Source: Phycisphaerae bacterium (GTDB lineage: Bacteria; Planctomycetota; Phycisphaerae; Phycisphaerales; SM1A02). Taken from it: a stretch of DNA of 46,377 nucleotides. Position numbers and translations under genes: made by a program. The stretch lies in contig PBAY01000045.1 in NCBI GenBank assembly GCA_002717655.1, positions 1-46,377 on the forward strand, in the 5' to 3' direction. A model generated the notes under the pieces. It was not told where the DNA came from. It did not search any database and saw only the letters and a list, made by a program, of their open reading frames with translations. Shown here piece after piece: positions 26,627 through 34,666 of this stretch. How positions within the stretch are numbered: position 1 is the first letter of the stretch; each line of letters starts with the position of its first letter.

Positions 26627-27454
26627 CTATTTCATGGGTTCGTCGTATTCCTCTGCTGCTTCGACCATTTCGGTATCAGCGCCGGTTGTGGAATCGGCAA
26701 TTTCATAGAGGAAGATCTCGACTCGACGGTTCATCGGAGTTCCGCCCGGGGTGTTGGCGATCAGCGGCTGGAATTCGCCCTTGCCGGCGATCGTCAGACG
26801 CTCAGGTGCTACACCGGATCGAACCAGCTCATCTCGAACAGCAATGGCTCGAGCTGCAGAGAGGTACAGATTGGTGGGGTACTTCGCTGCGGATCGACTG
26901 GGCTTCACATCATCGGTGTGTCCGACAACCATGATCTCGAATCCATCGGCTTCATCGGACTGCAGCACGTCGGCCAGCGCGGTGAGATTCTCACCTGCAT
27001 CTCGCTTCAGGACAGCCTGCCCTGAATTGAAGGTGAAGTCGCTCATGAAGCGAAGTGCGCCAGTCTGTTCGTCATACTCCATGCCATCTGGATTCGTCGC
27101 TGCGAGTGCAGCGAGGCGACGTGAGACGGTTCCCGGGAGTGCATTGATCTCCATCTCGCTCAACTGGATGGCGAGATCGCGATTGTTCAAGGACAGTTCC
27201 TCAACCGTTCCCTGGACGGTTTCATATTCAGACTGCATCGCCGTGAGGTTCAGGCGGGCATCTTCAAGCTGCTTGTCGCGACTCATCAACTGGGATTTCA
27301 TCGCGTCACGCTCATTGGTGACATTGACCAGTTGCTCCTGAAGCGAACGTCGCACCTGAAGTGATTTCTCATACTTCTCACCGGACACACAAGCGCCGAG
27401 CATCAGGATCGGTGCAACAAGGCCACAGACAACCAATGGACGAACAGCAATCAT
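26627..27454 (-). CDS. OmpA/Pal-like lipoprotein with coiled coil
   Basis: 275 aa from the ATG at 27454 (GGGAGA 7 nt upstream); a 15-codon extension is open but lacks sense. Lipobox MLGAC (near Cys22), a long coiled coil at about 25-110 (RRSLQEQLVNVTNERDAMKS), then an OmpA C-terminal domain at about 140-255 with FTFNSGQAVLKRDA, GHTDDVKPS and the peptidoglycan-binding arginine region MNRRVEIFLYE. It would tie an outer or inner membrane to peptidoglycan. A similar, shorter gene is at 39974. It is divergent from the amidohydrolase gene with about 104 bp between starts. Confidence 0.9.
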   Translation of the reverse strand: MIAVRPLVVCGLVAPILMLGACVSGEKYEKSLQVRRSLQEQLVNVTNERDAMKSQLMSRDKQLEDARLNLTAMQSEYETVQGTVEELSLNNRDLAIQLSEMEINALPGTVSRRLAALAATNPDGMEYDEQTGALRFMSDFTFNSGQAVLKRDAGENLTALADVLQSDEADGFEIMVVGHTDDVKPSRSAAKYPTNLYLSAARAIAVRDELVRSGVAPERLTIAGKGEFQPLIANTPGGTPMNRRVEIFLYEIADSTTGADTEMVEAAEEYDEPMK

Positions 27455-27558
27455 GAGGGGTCTCCCTTCCCTAGGACATGCCAGATGCAACCTCACCATC
27501 TCCGATCGATGGGATTGCCCGGCGGGTTGCTAGTGTATGGGGGATCAGGAGTCGCCGC

Positions 27559-28815
27559 ATGTCAGAGGACCGGGGTATAACCGGTGGACAGAATTCAGGA
27601 CCAGTGCTGGTTCACGCAGCCGCTGCGGTCGATGCCCGTGGGGTCATTGCCCCGGCGGCCATGGTGTTGGATGGAGGGGAGATTCTTGATCTGGGCTCCC
27701 CTCAGCAGATAGGCCCCGTTGCAGGTGGCATGGTTCTGGATGCCCGTGAGGAGGTCCTCCTGCCCGGTCTGGTCAATGCTCACTGTCATCTGGATCTGAG
27801 TGGACCAGGGCCAGTGCCGCCAGAGTCCAGCTTTTCGGAGTGGCTTGATCGGGTACTGGCCTTGCGAGGGGATTCGACGCCTGCAGCCATGGCCAAGGCA
27901 GTTGAGAAAGGCATCGAATTGAGTCTGGCAGGTGGGACGGCTTTCGTCGGGGATATTGCTGGATTTCCTCGCAGGCCTCAGCTGGACGCGCTTCGAGCGA
28001 GCAACCTCGGGGGGACCTGTTTCCCCGAGTTCTTCGGTCTCGGCGATCGTCAGCCGGCAACCTGTTCGGAGATGGCTGCATTTCTCAGAGATGCCGGCGT
28101 AAAGGATCAGGCGGTCCGTTGTGGCCTGTCTCCTCATGCACCGTATTCCTGTGGCCCGGAGGTCATTCGTCATGCGGTTGCTCATGAGGTGCCGGTTGCG
28201 ATCCATGTTGCGGAGAGTCTTGATGAAGCACAGTTCCTTGCGGATGGGACCGGTGCTTTCCGGGAGAAGACCGAACGTCTCGGCGCCTGGAACGACGGGG
28301 TGGTCATTCCGGGGAGTCATCCCGTCGAGTACGTACTTGAACTGCTGGGAAGTCATCCCGCAGCATTGGTTCATCTGAACTACATCGAGCCTCATCATCT
28401 TCCTCTGCTGGCTGATTCGTCGGCAACGGTCGTCTACTGCCCCAGAGCCAGCGCGTACTTCGGGCATCCTTCAACAGGTGTTCATCAGTATCGAGAGATG
28501 ATTGAGCACGGCATTCCCGTTGCACTTGGAACAGATTCACTTCTCTGCCTTGACACGCCCGATCGAATCAGCGTTCTTGATGAAATGCGATTGCTGTTTC
28601 AGCGAGATGCCGTTTCATCTGAACAACTGATCAAGATGGCGACGCATTGGGGGGCTCAGGCGATCGGTGAAGATCCGTCCTTGGTCGACTTTTCAACAGG
28701 GAGTATCGGAGGTGTGATGGCGTTGAAATCTGATTCTGGAACGCCGACTCTTGACGAGGTGCTCCAGAGTGAGTCGATACCTCGTTGGATCATGCCGCCG
28801 CAGATGTTCAGCTGA
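27559..28815 (+). CDS. Metal-dependent amidohydrolase, possible aminodeoxyfutalosine deaminase
   Basis: 418 aa from the ATG at 27559, with AGGAG 8 nt upstream. It belongs to the TIM-barrel amidohydrolases of the ATZ/TRZ/deaminase type. The metal motif NAHCHLDLSG is near residue 70; then come SPHAPYSCG, the His-containing IHVAESLDEAQFL, a VHLNYIEPHHLPLL segment and the metal-binding Asp in LGTDSLLC. Members of this group deaminate aminodeoxyfutalosine in the futalosine menaquinone pathway or act on purine-like compounds. No other menaquinone gene is in the window, so the exact substrate is open. The stop overlaps the next start by one base (TGATG). Confidence 0.83.
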   Translation: MSEDRGITGGQNSGPVLVHAAAAVDARGVIAPAAMVLDGGEILDLGSPQQIGPVAGGMVLDAREEVLLPGLVNAHCHLDLSGPGPVPPESSFSEWLDRVLALRGDSTPAAMAKAVEKGIELSLAGGTAFVGDIAGFPRRPQLDALRASNLGGTCFPEFFGLGDRQPATCSEMAAFLRDAGVKDQAVRCGLSPHAPYSCGPEVIRHAVAHEVPVAIHVAESLDEAQFLADGTGAFREKTERLGAWNDGVVIPGSHPVEYVLELLGSHPAALVHLNYIEPHHLPLLADSSATVVYCPRASAYFGHPSTGVHQYREMIEHGIPVALGTDSLLCLDTPDRISVLDEMRLLFQRDAVSSEQLIKMATHWGAQAIGEDPSLVDFSTGSIGGVMALKSDSGTPTLDEVLQSESIPRWIMPPQMFS

Positions 28816-29456
28816 TGTCTCGTCGTCTTCGATACAACCTGGATGCCTTGGATCTGGCAAGATCATTGCTGGGTCAGTATCTGGTGCGGAAGCAAGGCAG
28901 GCATCGTCTTTCGGGACGAATCGTTGAAGTGGAGGCGTATCTTGGTCCGCATGATCTGGCTTCTCATACCGCCATGGGACGGCGTACCCCTCGTAATGAA
29001 TCGATGTATCACGGAGCAGGGCATGCCTATGTCTATTTGATCTATGGGATGCACCACTGTTTCAACATCACGGCTGGTCGCCCAGATACCGGGGCGGCGG
29101 TTCTGGTCCGGGCCATCGAGCCTGTCGAGGGGGTTGAGGTCATGCGGCAGGTCCGAGGTGAGGTGCGCCATCGTGATCTTTGTCGAGGTCCAGGGCGGCT
29201 GAGCAAGGCTTTGGGGATCAGCAGAGACTTGGATGGCGACGATCTTCGTCACAGTCAGGATCTCTGGGTTGAGCGAGGAGACCGGTTGCCGGATGAGCGA
29301 GTCATCTGCGGGCCACGAGTGGGGCTTGGACAAGCAGGCAAGTGGGTGGAAGCGCCCCTTCGATTGGCGATTAGAGATTGCCTCTTCGTTTCAGCTCCAG
29401 GAATGCCTCAAATCGGCTTCAATGACATCAGAACGCACGAATTCGCCTTGAAGTGA
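28815..29456 (+). CDS. mpg: DNA-3-methyladenine glycosylase (AAG/MPG type)
   Basis: 213 aa from the ATG that shares one base with the preceding stop. Family marks: SLLGQYLV, GRIVEVEAYLGPHDLASHT (catalytic Glu in VEAY), ESMYHGAGHAYVYLIYGMHH and CRGPGRLSKALGI. It removes alkylated purines such as 3-methyladenine and hypoxanthine from DNA to start base-excision repair. The length is typical (about 200 aa). It is translationally coupled to the amidohydrolase gene and starts a run of repair genes in this part of the window (polX, recG, xseAB). Confidence 0.94.
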   Translation: MSRRLRYNLDALDLARSLLGQYLVRKQGRHRLSGRIVEVEAYLGPHDLASHTAMGRRTPRNESMYHGAGHAYVYLIYGMHHCFNITAGRPDTGAAVLVRAIEPVEGVEVMRQVRGEVRHRDLCRGPGRLSKALGISRDLDGDDLRHSQDLWVERGDRLPDERVICGPRVGLGQAGKWVEAPLRLAIRDCLFVSAPGMPQIGFNDIRTHEFALK

Positions 29457-29548
29457 ATCCAAATACGAGGTTCGTCCGATATGCTTTAGCACGGGCCGGA
29501 TCGGTTTCCTGCCCGGCACAGAATCGTGTTTCTCAACATCAGGTGGAT

Positions 29549-29968
29549 ATGAGCGAACAAGGTCAAGCACAGATCGACTGGGAAGCAATCCGCCAGAAGG
29601 CAGGTCCCTATCCCCTCGAGGCCTACCACTTCGTGCGAGAAGGTCTTTCCTACACCGCGAGTCTGGTCTTTGGGGAGTCCGAAGGACTTGAGGAGATCGA
29701 TCGGCATGTCTCCGGGCAGGAACTCTGCCTGGGACTCAAGAGTTATGCCGTTGATCAGTGGGGCATGATGGCGCCCATTGTCCTCGAGTGCTGGTCGATT
29801 CGAAGCTCGATCGATTTCGGCAGAATCGTTTTCGCCATGATCGATGGCGGATTGATGAGTCGACGTGCAGATGATTGCATAGAGGATTTCGAGGGGGTCT
29901 TTGATTTCCGCGAAGTCTTTTCCCATCAGGAACTGGCAGCCCATATCGGTGAATGCCAATCCTCCTGA
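29549..29968 (+). CDS. Minf_1886 family protein
   Basis: 139 aa from the ATG at 29549, preceded by AGGTGG; a longer frame from 29453 is unlikely. It matches the family often labelled Minf_1886, found in planctomycetes and verrucomicrobia: YPLEAYHFVREGLSYTASLV, RHVSGQELCLGLKSYAVDQW, then ECWSIRSSIDFGRIVFAMID and DFEGVFDFREVF. The fold is unknown to me and no catalytic residues are evident; it appears cytoplasmic. It lies 39 nt before the AI-2E permease gene and may share its transcript. Candidate -10-like sequence GATATGCT lies near 29480. Confidence 0.82.
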   Translation: MSEQGQAQIDWEAIRQKAGPYPLEAYHFVREGLSYTASLVFGESEGLEEIDRHVSGQELCLGLKSYAVDQWGMMAPIVLECWSIRSSIDFGRIVFAMIDGGLMSRRADDCIEDFEGVFDFREVFSHQELAAHIGECQSS

Positions 29969-30007
29969 TTGAATCATGCCTTTGCAGGCAGACAGGAGAG
30001 GTCGGTC

Positions 30008-31390
30008 ATGGATGACCGCGACGCAGGCTCCCGTGACAATTCCGACAAGTCTTGTGATTGGGCAGATCTCCATTTATGGCAGATCCGTTTCATCCGTGAC
30101 ATTCTGGCTGGATTGATCGTGGTGTTGTTGTTCTGGCTGGGTTATGCACTTCGAGATGTGACCATTCCATTACTGGTGGCCTTGCTGCTGGCCTATCTGG
30201 CTGAACCTGCCATTCGTTGGACTGCTGCGAACAAGTGGATTCCGTTTCAAAGGCTGGGTGCAGTCATCCTGTTTGTCACGCTCTTCATCGTGATGGTGCT
30301 GGCAGTGGTTGCCTTCGTCGTTCCGCCGACGGTGCGTCAGGCATTCCAGTTGGCGCATGACATCGAGAGCGGATCAGTCCGATCAAAGTTGATACAGCTC
30401 ACGGAAGAATATGTTCCTGATCAGATGAAGCGAGACATTCTGGATGTCGTGTCACTTCTTCCAAGTGGTGTCGCCTTGCGTCTGACGGATGAGGAACGTC
30501 TGGATCAGGATGAAGCCCGTGAGGCCCGTGACGAGGACGCCATCAAGAAGGACGCAGCATCTTCATCGCCGGCAGCTTCGGAATCATCCAAGGTTGAATC
30601 AGCTTCAACCCAGACTTCCGTTGAAGCTGGCAGTGATGATCTGAATCTGTCCACGGTCGCCAGCGCCGCCAGATCCAATGCGGGGATGCTCTACGGAATC
30701 GTCAGGCAGGGAGGAAGCATCGCCTGGGCGATGGTTCTGGAAGTGTTTGCCATTGGGATGCTGTTGTTCCTGATCCCGTTCTACTTTTTCTTCTTCAGCC
30801 TGTGGTACGAACACGTCATGGAGTTCTTTGATGGACTCATTCCACAGCGTGACCGGGGGCGTACGCGGGAATTGCTGGGCAAGATGGATGCGGCTGTTGC
30901 AGGCTTCGTGCGTGGCCGGATTCTGATCGCGATCATCATGTCCGCGATGCTCGTGGTGGGTTACATGTTCGTGGGTGTTCCCTACGCAATCCTGCTGGGC
31001 ATTGTTGTGGGTTTCGTCAGCATCGTGCCTTATCTGGGGCTGGTCGGTATTCCGGCTGCCATCATCCTGCTGTTTGTCGGCCAACTGGAAGTCGCAGATG
31101 CCGACCGGATGGCCTGGTGGGGCATTCTCCTGTGGCCAACGGTTGTCTATACCGTCGTTGGAACAGTTGATGGCTGGGTGCTCACGCCATGGATTGGCGG
31201 CAAGACGACCAATCTTGATCCGGTCACCATCTTCGTGGCCATCCTTGCAGGTGGTTCCGTACTTGGCGTGTATGGCATGCTGATATCGATTCCAGTCGCT
31301 GCGTGCATCAAGATTCTGCTTGCAGAAGTAGTTGTGCCGAAGCTGCAGGAACTCGGGGCTCGCCCCAAGGCTGGCAGGCCGCTGACTTGA
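30008..31390 (+). CDS. AI-2E family transporter (PerM-like membrane protein)
   Basis: 460 aa from the ATG at 30008, with AGGAGAGG upstream. The family plan is present: N-terminal hydrophobic pair (LIVVLLFWLGYALRD, IPLLVALLLAYLAEP), a soluble loop, and a C-terminal block of membrane helices with GFVRGRILIAIIMSAMLVVG, GFVSIVPYLGLVGIPAAII and TPWIGGKTTNLDPVTIF. The central loop (about 175-225) is an unusual Ser/Ala/Asp/Glu-rich low-complexity insertion. Relatives export autoinducer-2 or act as sodium/proton antiporters; the function here is not fixed. It is convergent with ffh. Confidence 0.9.
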   Translation: MDDRDAGSRDNSDKSCDWADLHLWQIRFIRDILAGLIVVLLFWLGYALRDVTIPLLVALLLAYLAEPAIRWTAANKWIPFQRLGAVILFVTLFIVMVLAVVAFVVPPTVRQAFQLAHDIESGSVRSKLIQLTEEYVPDQMKRDILDVVSLLPSGVALRLTDEERLDQDEAREARDEDAIKKDAASSSPAASESSKVESASTQTSVEAGSDDLNLSTVASAARSNAGMLYGIVRQGGSIAWAMVLEVFAIGMLLFLIPFYFFFFSLWYEHVMEFFDGLIPQRDRGRTRELLGKMDAAVAGFVRGRILIAIIMSAMLVVGYMFVGVPYAILLGIVVGFVSIVPYLGLVGIPAAIILLFVGQLEVADADRMAWWGILLWPTVVYTVVGTVDGWVLTPWIGGKTTNLDPVTIFVAILAGGSVLGVYGMLISIPVAACIKILLAEVVVPKLQELGARPKAGRPLT

Positions 31391-31405
31391 TTCAGTTGCC
31401 GCAGG

Positions 31406-32890
31406 TCAGCGTCGCTTGCGTTTCTTGAACTTCTTCTTGACGCTTTCAGTCTTGGTGGATCGACGTCCAGACATGGCGGCAAGTTGTTCCATCCCTGCCA
31501 TGTCTCCGCCAGCCTGCATGTCCTTCATGGCCTTCATCTTGCCCATGGCGCCCATGCCTGCCATCTGAGTCGACATCTTCTTGATCATGTCGAACTGCTT
31601 CATCAGTCGATTCACTTCAGGGCCTGTGGAACCGGCACCCCGTGCAATTCGTTTACTGCGGGACTTGTTCTTGATCAGGGAAGCCTCTTCACGTTCCTTT
31701 GGCGTCATGGAGCCGACGATCGCTTCGATCTTGTCGAGCTGGCCTTCCTGGACATCGAGATTCTTGAGTGCGGAACCAACCCCGGGGATCAGGCCGATGA
31801 GCTGTTTCAAGGGGCCCATGCGTCTCAGCGAGCGAATCTGCTTGATGAAGTCATTCATCGTGAACTGGCCCTTGGCCATTCGTTCCGCAAGCGCTTCCGC
31901 TTCTTCTTCATCGACTTCCTGCTGGGCTTTCTCAACCAGTGAAACGACATCACCCATGCCCAGGATCCGACCAGCCATCCGCTCTGGATGGAATTCCTCC
32001 AATGAGTCGTAGCTTTCGCCGGTGCCGATGAACTTGATCGGTGCGCCGGTCACTTCCTTGACTGACAGTGCGGCACCGCCCCGGGTATCGCTGTCAAGCT
32101 TCGTGAGGATCACGCCATCGACCGCCATGGCTTCATGGAAGGCTTTGGCGGAATGAACGGCATCCTGTCCCGTCATGGCATCCACGACCAGATAGATCTG
32201 ATGTGGATTGAGGGCGAATTTGACACCCTCAAGTTCCTTCATGAGATCGTCATCGACATGAAGTCGGCCAGCGGTATCGAGGATCAGGACATCAAAGCGT
32301 TCCGATCGTGCGCGTCGCATGGCTCGTTGGCAGACTCCGATCGCAACTCCTGTTGCTGATCCGTACTCCGCACACTTGTCAGGTTCGCCATGGAATGCGA
32401 CGGTTGCATTCCCCTTGGCCTGGGCTTCAACGCCTTCAATGACGACTCGCAGCTGTTCCACTGCGGCAGGGCGCTGCAGATCAGCACCACAGACCAATGT
32501 GTTCTTGCCGTTGCGCTTGAGGTAGGCGGCCAGCTTGCCACAGGTCGTTGTCTTGCCTGTGCCCTGGAGTCCACAGAGCATGATGACGGTCGGTGGTGGA
32601 TCCACCAGCATGACATGGCTGTCGACTGGTCCCATCAGGTCCACCAGATGCTGGTGCACGATGTGGATCATCTGCTGGCCGGGCTTGAGACTCTTGAGTA
32701 CCTCTTCACCCATCGCCTCGTTCTGAACCTTGTTGCAGAATTCGGTCGCGACATCAAGATTGACGTCAGCTTCAATCAGGGCCTGACGGATCTCGGCCAT
32801 GGCCTCACGAATATTGGATTCGGATATGCGTCCGCGGCCTGAGAGGTTGCGGAAGGTCTTGCTGAATCGATCGCTGAGGGTGTTGAACAT
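31406..32890 (-). CDS. ffh: Signal recognition particle GTPase Ffh
   Basis: 494 aa. N domain (about 1-90), GTPase domain with G1 GLQGTGKTTTCGKLA, DTAGRLHVDD and TKLDSDTRGG (about 95-300), then the methionine-rich M domain (about 320-460: KQIRSLRRMGPLKQLIGLIPG, RSKRIARGAGSTGPEVNRLM) that binds SRP RNA and signal peptides. It ends in a basic tail. Slightly longer than E. coli Ffh (453 aa). It delivers nascent membrane proteins to FtsY. No SRP RNA gene with a GGAA-tetraloop signature was recognised in the window. Last gene of the recG-polX-ffh minus-strand group. Confidence 0.97.
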   Translation of the reverse strand: MFNTLSDRFSKTFRNLSGRGRISESNIREAMAEIRQALIEADVNLDVATEFCNKVQNEAMGEEVLKSLKPGQQMIHIVHQHLVDLMGPVDSHVMLVDPPPTVIMLCGLQGTGKTTTCGKLAAYLKRNGKNTLVCGADLQRPAAVEQLRVVIEGVEAQAKGNATVAFHGEPDKCAEYGSATGVAIGVCQRAMRRARSERFDVLILDTAGRLHVDDDLMKELEGVKFALNPHQIYLVVDAMTGQDAVHSAKAFHEAMAVDGVILTKLDSDTRGGAALSVKEVTGAPIKFIGTGESYDSLEEFHPERMAGRILGMGDVVSLVEKAQQEVDEEEAEALAERMAKGQFTMNDFIKQIRSLRRMGPLKQLIGLIPGVGSALKNLDVQEGQLDKIEAIVGSMTPKEREEASLIKNKSRSKRIARGAGSTGPEVNRLMKQFDMIKKMSTQMAGMGAMGKMKAMKDMQAGGDMAGMEQLAAMSGRRSTKTESVKKKFKKRKRR

Positions 32891-32920
32891 CGGTCAGGTA
32901 GTGTAACGCTGGCGGGGGCT

Positions 32921-34666
32921 TCAGGATCGCTTTCCTGCCAGCCATGAGTGCAGCTTTCTGGCGGTCCACGCATTGATGCACTGTTTCGGGCCCAGTCGGC
33001 CGCGTCGGGCTGTCAGGATTCCATACCGCAGCAGATCGAAATCCTCGGGACGATGGGAATCGGTATTGATGGCGATCTGGCATCCCATTTCGACCGCCAG
33101 ACGTACATGGGTGTCACGCAGATCCAGTCGAAGTGGATTGGCATTGATTTCCATGACGGTGTCATGTTCCACTGCCGACTCGAAAAGTCTGGGCATGTCC
33201 GGCGAAAGGCCTTCTCGTTTGTTGATGATGCGTCCAGTGGGATGCCCGATGATGTGTACCAGTGGATGTTCAATTGCGGCAAGCAGCCGGCTTGTGGCTT
33301 TCTTTGAATCCTGCGTCAAGGCTGCGTGTGGTGAAGCCACCACGATGTCCAGTCTGGCCAGAAGTTCATCGTCATAGTCCAGCCGTCCATCAGCGAGGAT
33401 GTCTACTTCGGATCCAGCCAGGACCCGTATGCCCTTGATCTCATCGTTGATTTCATGGATGGCATCGATGTGCGCCCGAAGCCGATCAGGGGAGAGGCCA
33501 TTGGCTTGACCGCTTGACTTGCTGTGGTCCGTGACGGCGATGGTGTGGTATCCGCGTGATTTGGCTTGTTCGACGAGTTCACGCAGTGTCATGACACCGT
33601 CGCTGGCATTGGTATGCGCATGGAGTTCAGCGCGGATCGCATCCGTTGTGACCAGTGGAGGCGGCGGGTCTTCCGCGGAATCCCGCTGTTCACGGAGTTC
33701 CGGAGGCTGCCAGGGGAGTTCAAGTGCTTCGTAGATGTCTTCTTCGGTACGAGACGCAACAGGTTGAATCCCGCGTGATTGTGGAGTGCCTTCGCCTCCA
33801 TCGTCGGGAAACAGGCCGTATTCATTCAGGCGCTGCCCGGCCTTGATGGCTCGCTCACGCAGTTCCACATTGTGTTCCTTTGACCCGGTGAAGTACATCA
33901 GTGCTGCGCCGAAGGCGGAGTCCTCAATCATCCTCAGATCGATTTGAACACCTCGCTCAAGACGAACGGAGCACTTGGTCTTGCCCTGAGCCAGAATCTT
34001 GATCACATCAGGCCCGGTGGTAAAGGCTTCAGCCAGGGCATCCGGATCATCTGAAACGGCCAGCAGGTCGATATCACCGATCGTTTCACGACCACGTCGC
34101 AGTGAACCGGCATACTCGATCTTTCTGGTGCCAGGTACCTGAAGCAGGGTTTCAATCAATGACTCTGCGATCGGCAGTGCCGTTCCCAATCGCATTCGAT
34201 CGCCGGAAGCCTCCATGAATGCGAGTGAATCAGAGATGTTCTCGATCTTCTTGGTACCGAATCGAGGGAGTGATTCGAGCCTTCCATCACTGATGGCTTT
34301 GCGAAGTTCATCCAGCGAGGTGACCTCTGCTTCCTGCCAGAATCTGCGAACGGTCTTCGGTCCAAGTCCAGGGACCTCCAGAAGATCGATCAGGCCTTCG
34401 GGAATCTCCGAGGCAAGTTGAGTGAGCTCGTTGATCTGTCCAGTGTCGATGAATTCAAGAATTCGATCAGCGCTTCCACTGCCGATTCCCTCGATCGAAG
34501 TAAGGCCTTTCTTGTCACCGGCAAACTCGGCAAGGTCAGTTGGATATTCCTTGATGATGCGTGCCACACGACGATTGGCATTGATCTTGAAGGCGTTGGC
34601 GCCCATGACTTCGAGCACCGATGCAATCGTGTCGAATTGTGTCGAAAGTTTACGATTGATACTCAT
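32921..34666 (-). CDS. polX: DNA polymerase/3'-5' exonuclease PolX
   Basis: 581 aa, typical of bacterial PolX. Helix-hairpin-helix region at about 50-130 (IEGIGSGSADRILEF, LEVPGLGPKTVRRFW), then the polymerase X palm with catalytic aspartates in GDIDLLAVSDD, and a C-terminal PHP nuclease domain (about 335-575) with HAHTNASDG, TDHSKSSGQA, GSEVDIL, HIIGHPTG and INTDSHR intact. It fills short gaps and trims 3' ends in base-excision repair. The start shares one base with the recG stop. There is a 30-nt gap to ffh. Confidence 0.95.
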   Translation of the reverse strand: MSINRKLSTQFDTIASVLEVMGANAFKINANRRVARIIKEYPTDLAEFAGDKKGLTSIEGIGSGSADRILEFIDTGQINELTQLASEIPEGLIDLLEVPGLGPKTVRRFWQEAEVTSLDELRKAISDGRLESLPRFGTKKIENISDSLAFMEASGDRMRLGTALPIAESLIETLLQVPGTRKIEYAGSLRRGRETIGDIDLLAVSDDPDALAEAFTTGPDVIKILAQGKTKCSVRLERGVQIDLRMIEDSAFGAALMYFTGSKEHNVELRERAIKAGQRLNEYGLFPDDGGEGTPQSRGIQPVASRTEEDIYEALELPWQPPELREQRDSAEDPPPPLVTTDAIRAELHAHTNASDGVMTLRELVEQAKSRGYHTIAVTDHSKSSGQANGLSPDRLRAHIDAIHEINDEIKGIRVLAGSEVDILADGRLDYDDELLARLDIVVASPHAALTQDSKKATSRLLAAIEHPLVHIIGHPTGRIINKREGLSPDMPRLFESAVEHDTVMEINANPLRLDLRDTHVRLAVEMGCQIAINTDSHRPEDFDLLRYGILTARRGRLGPKQCINAWTARKLHSWLAGKRS

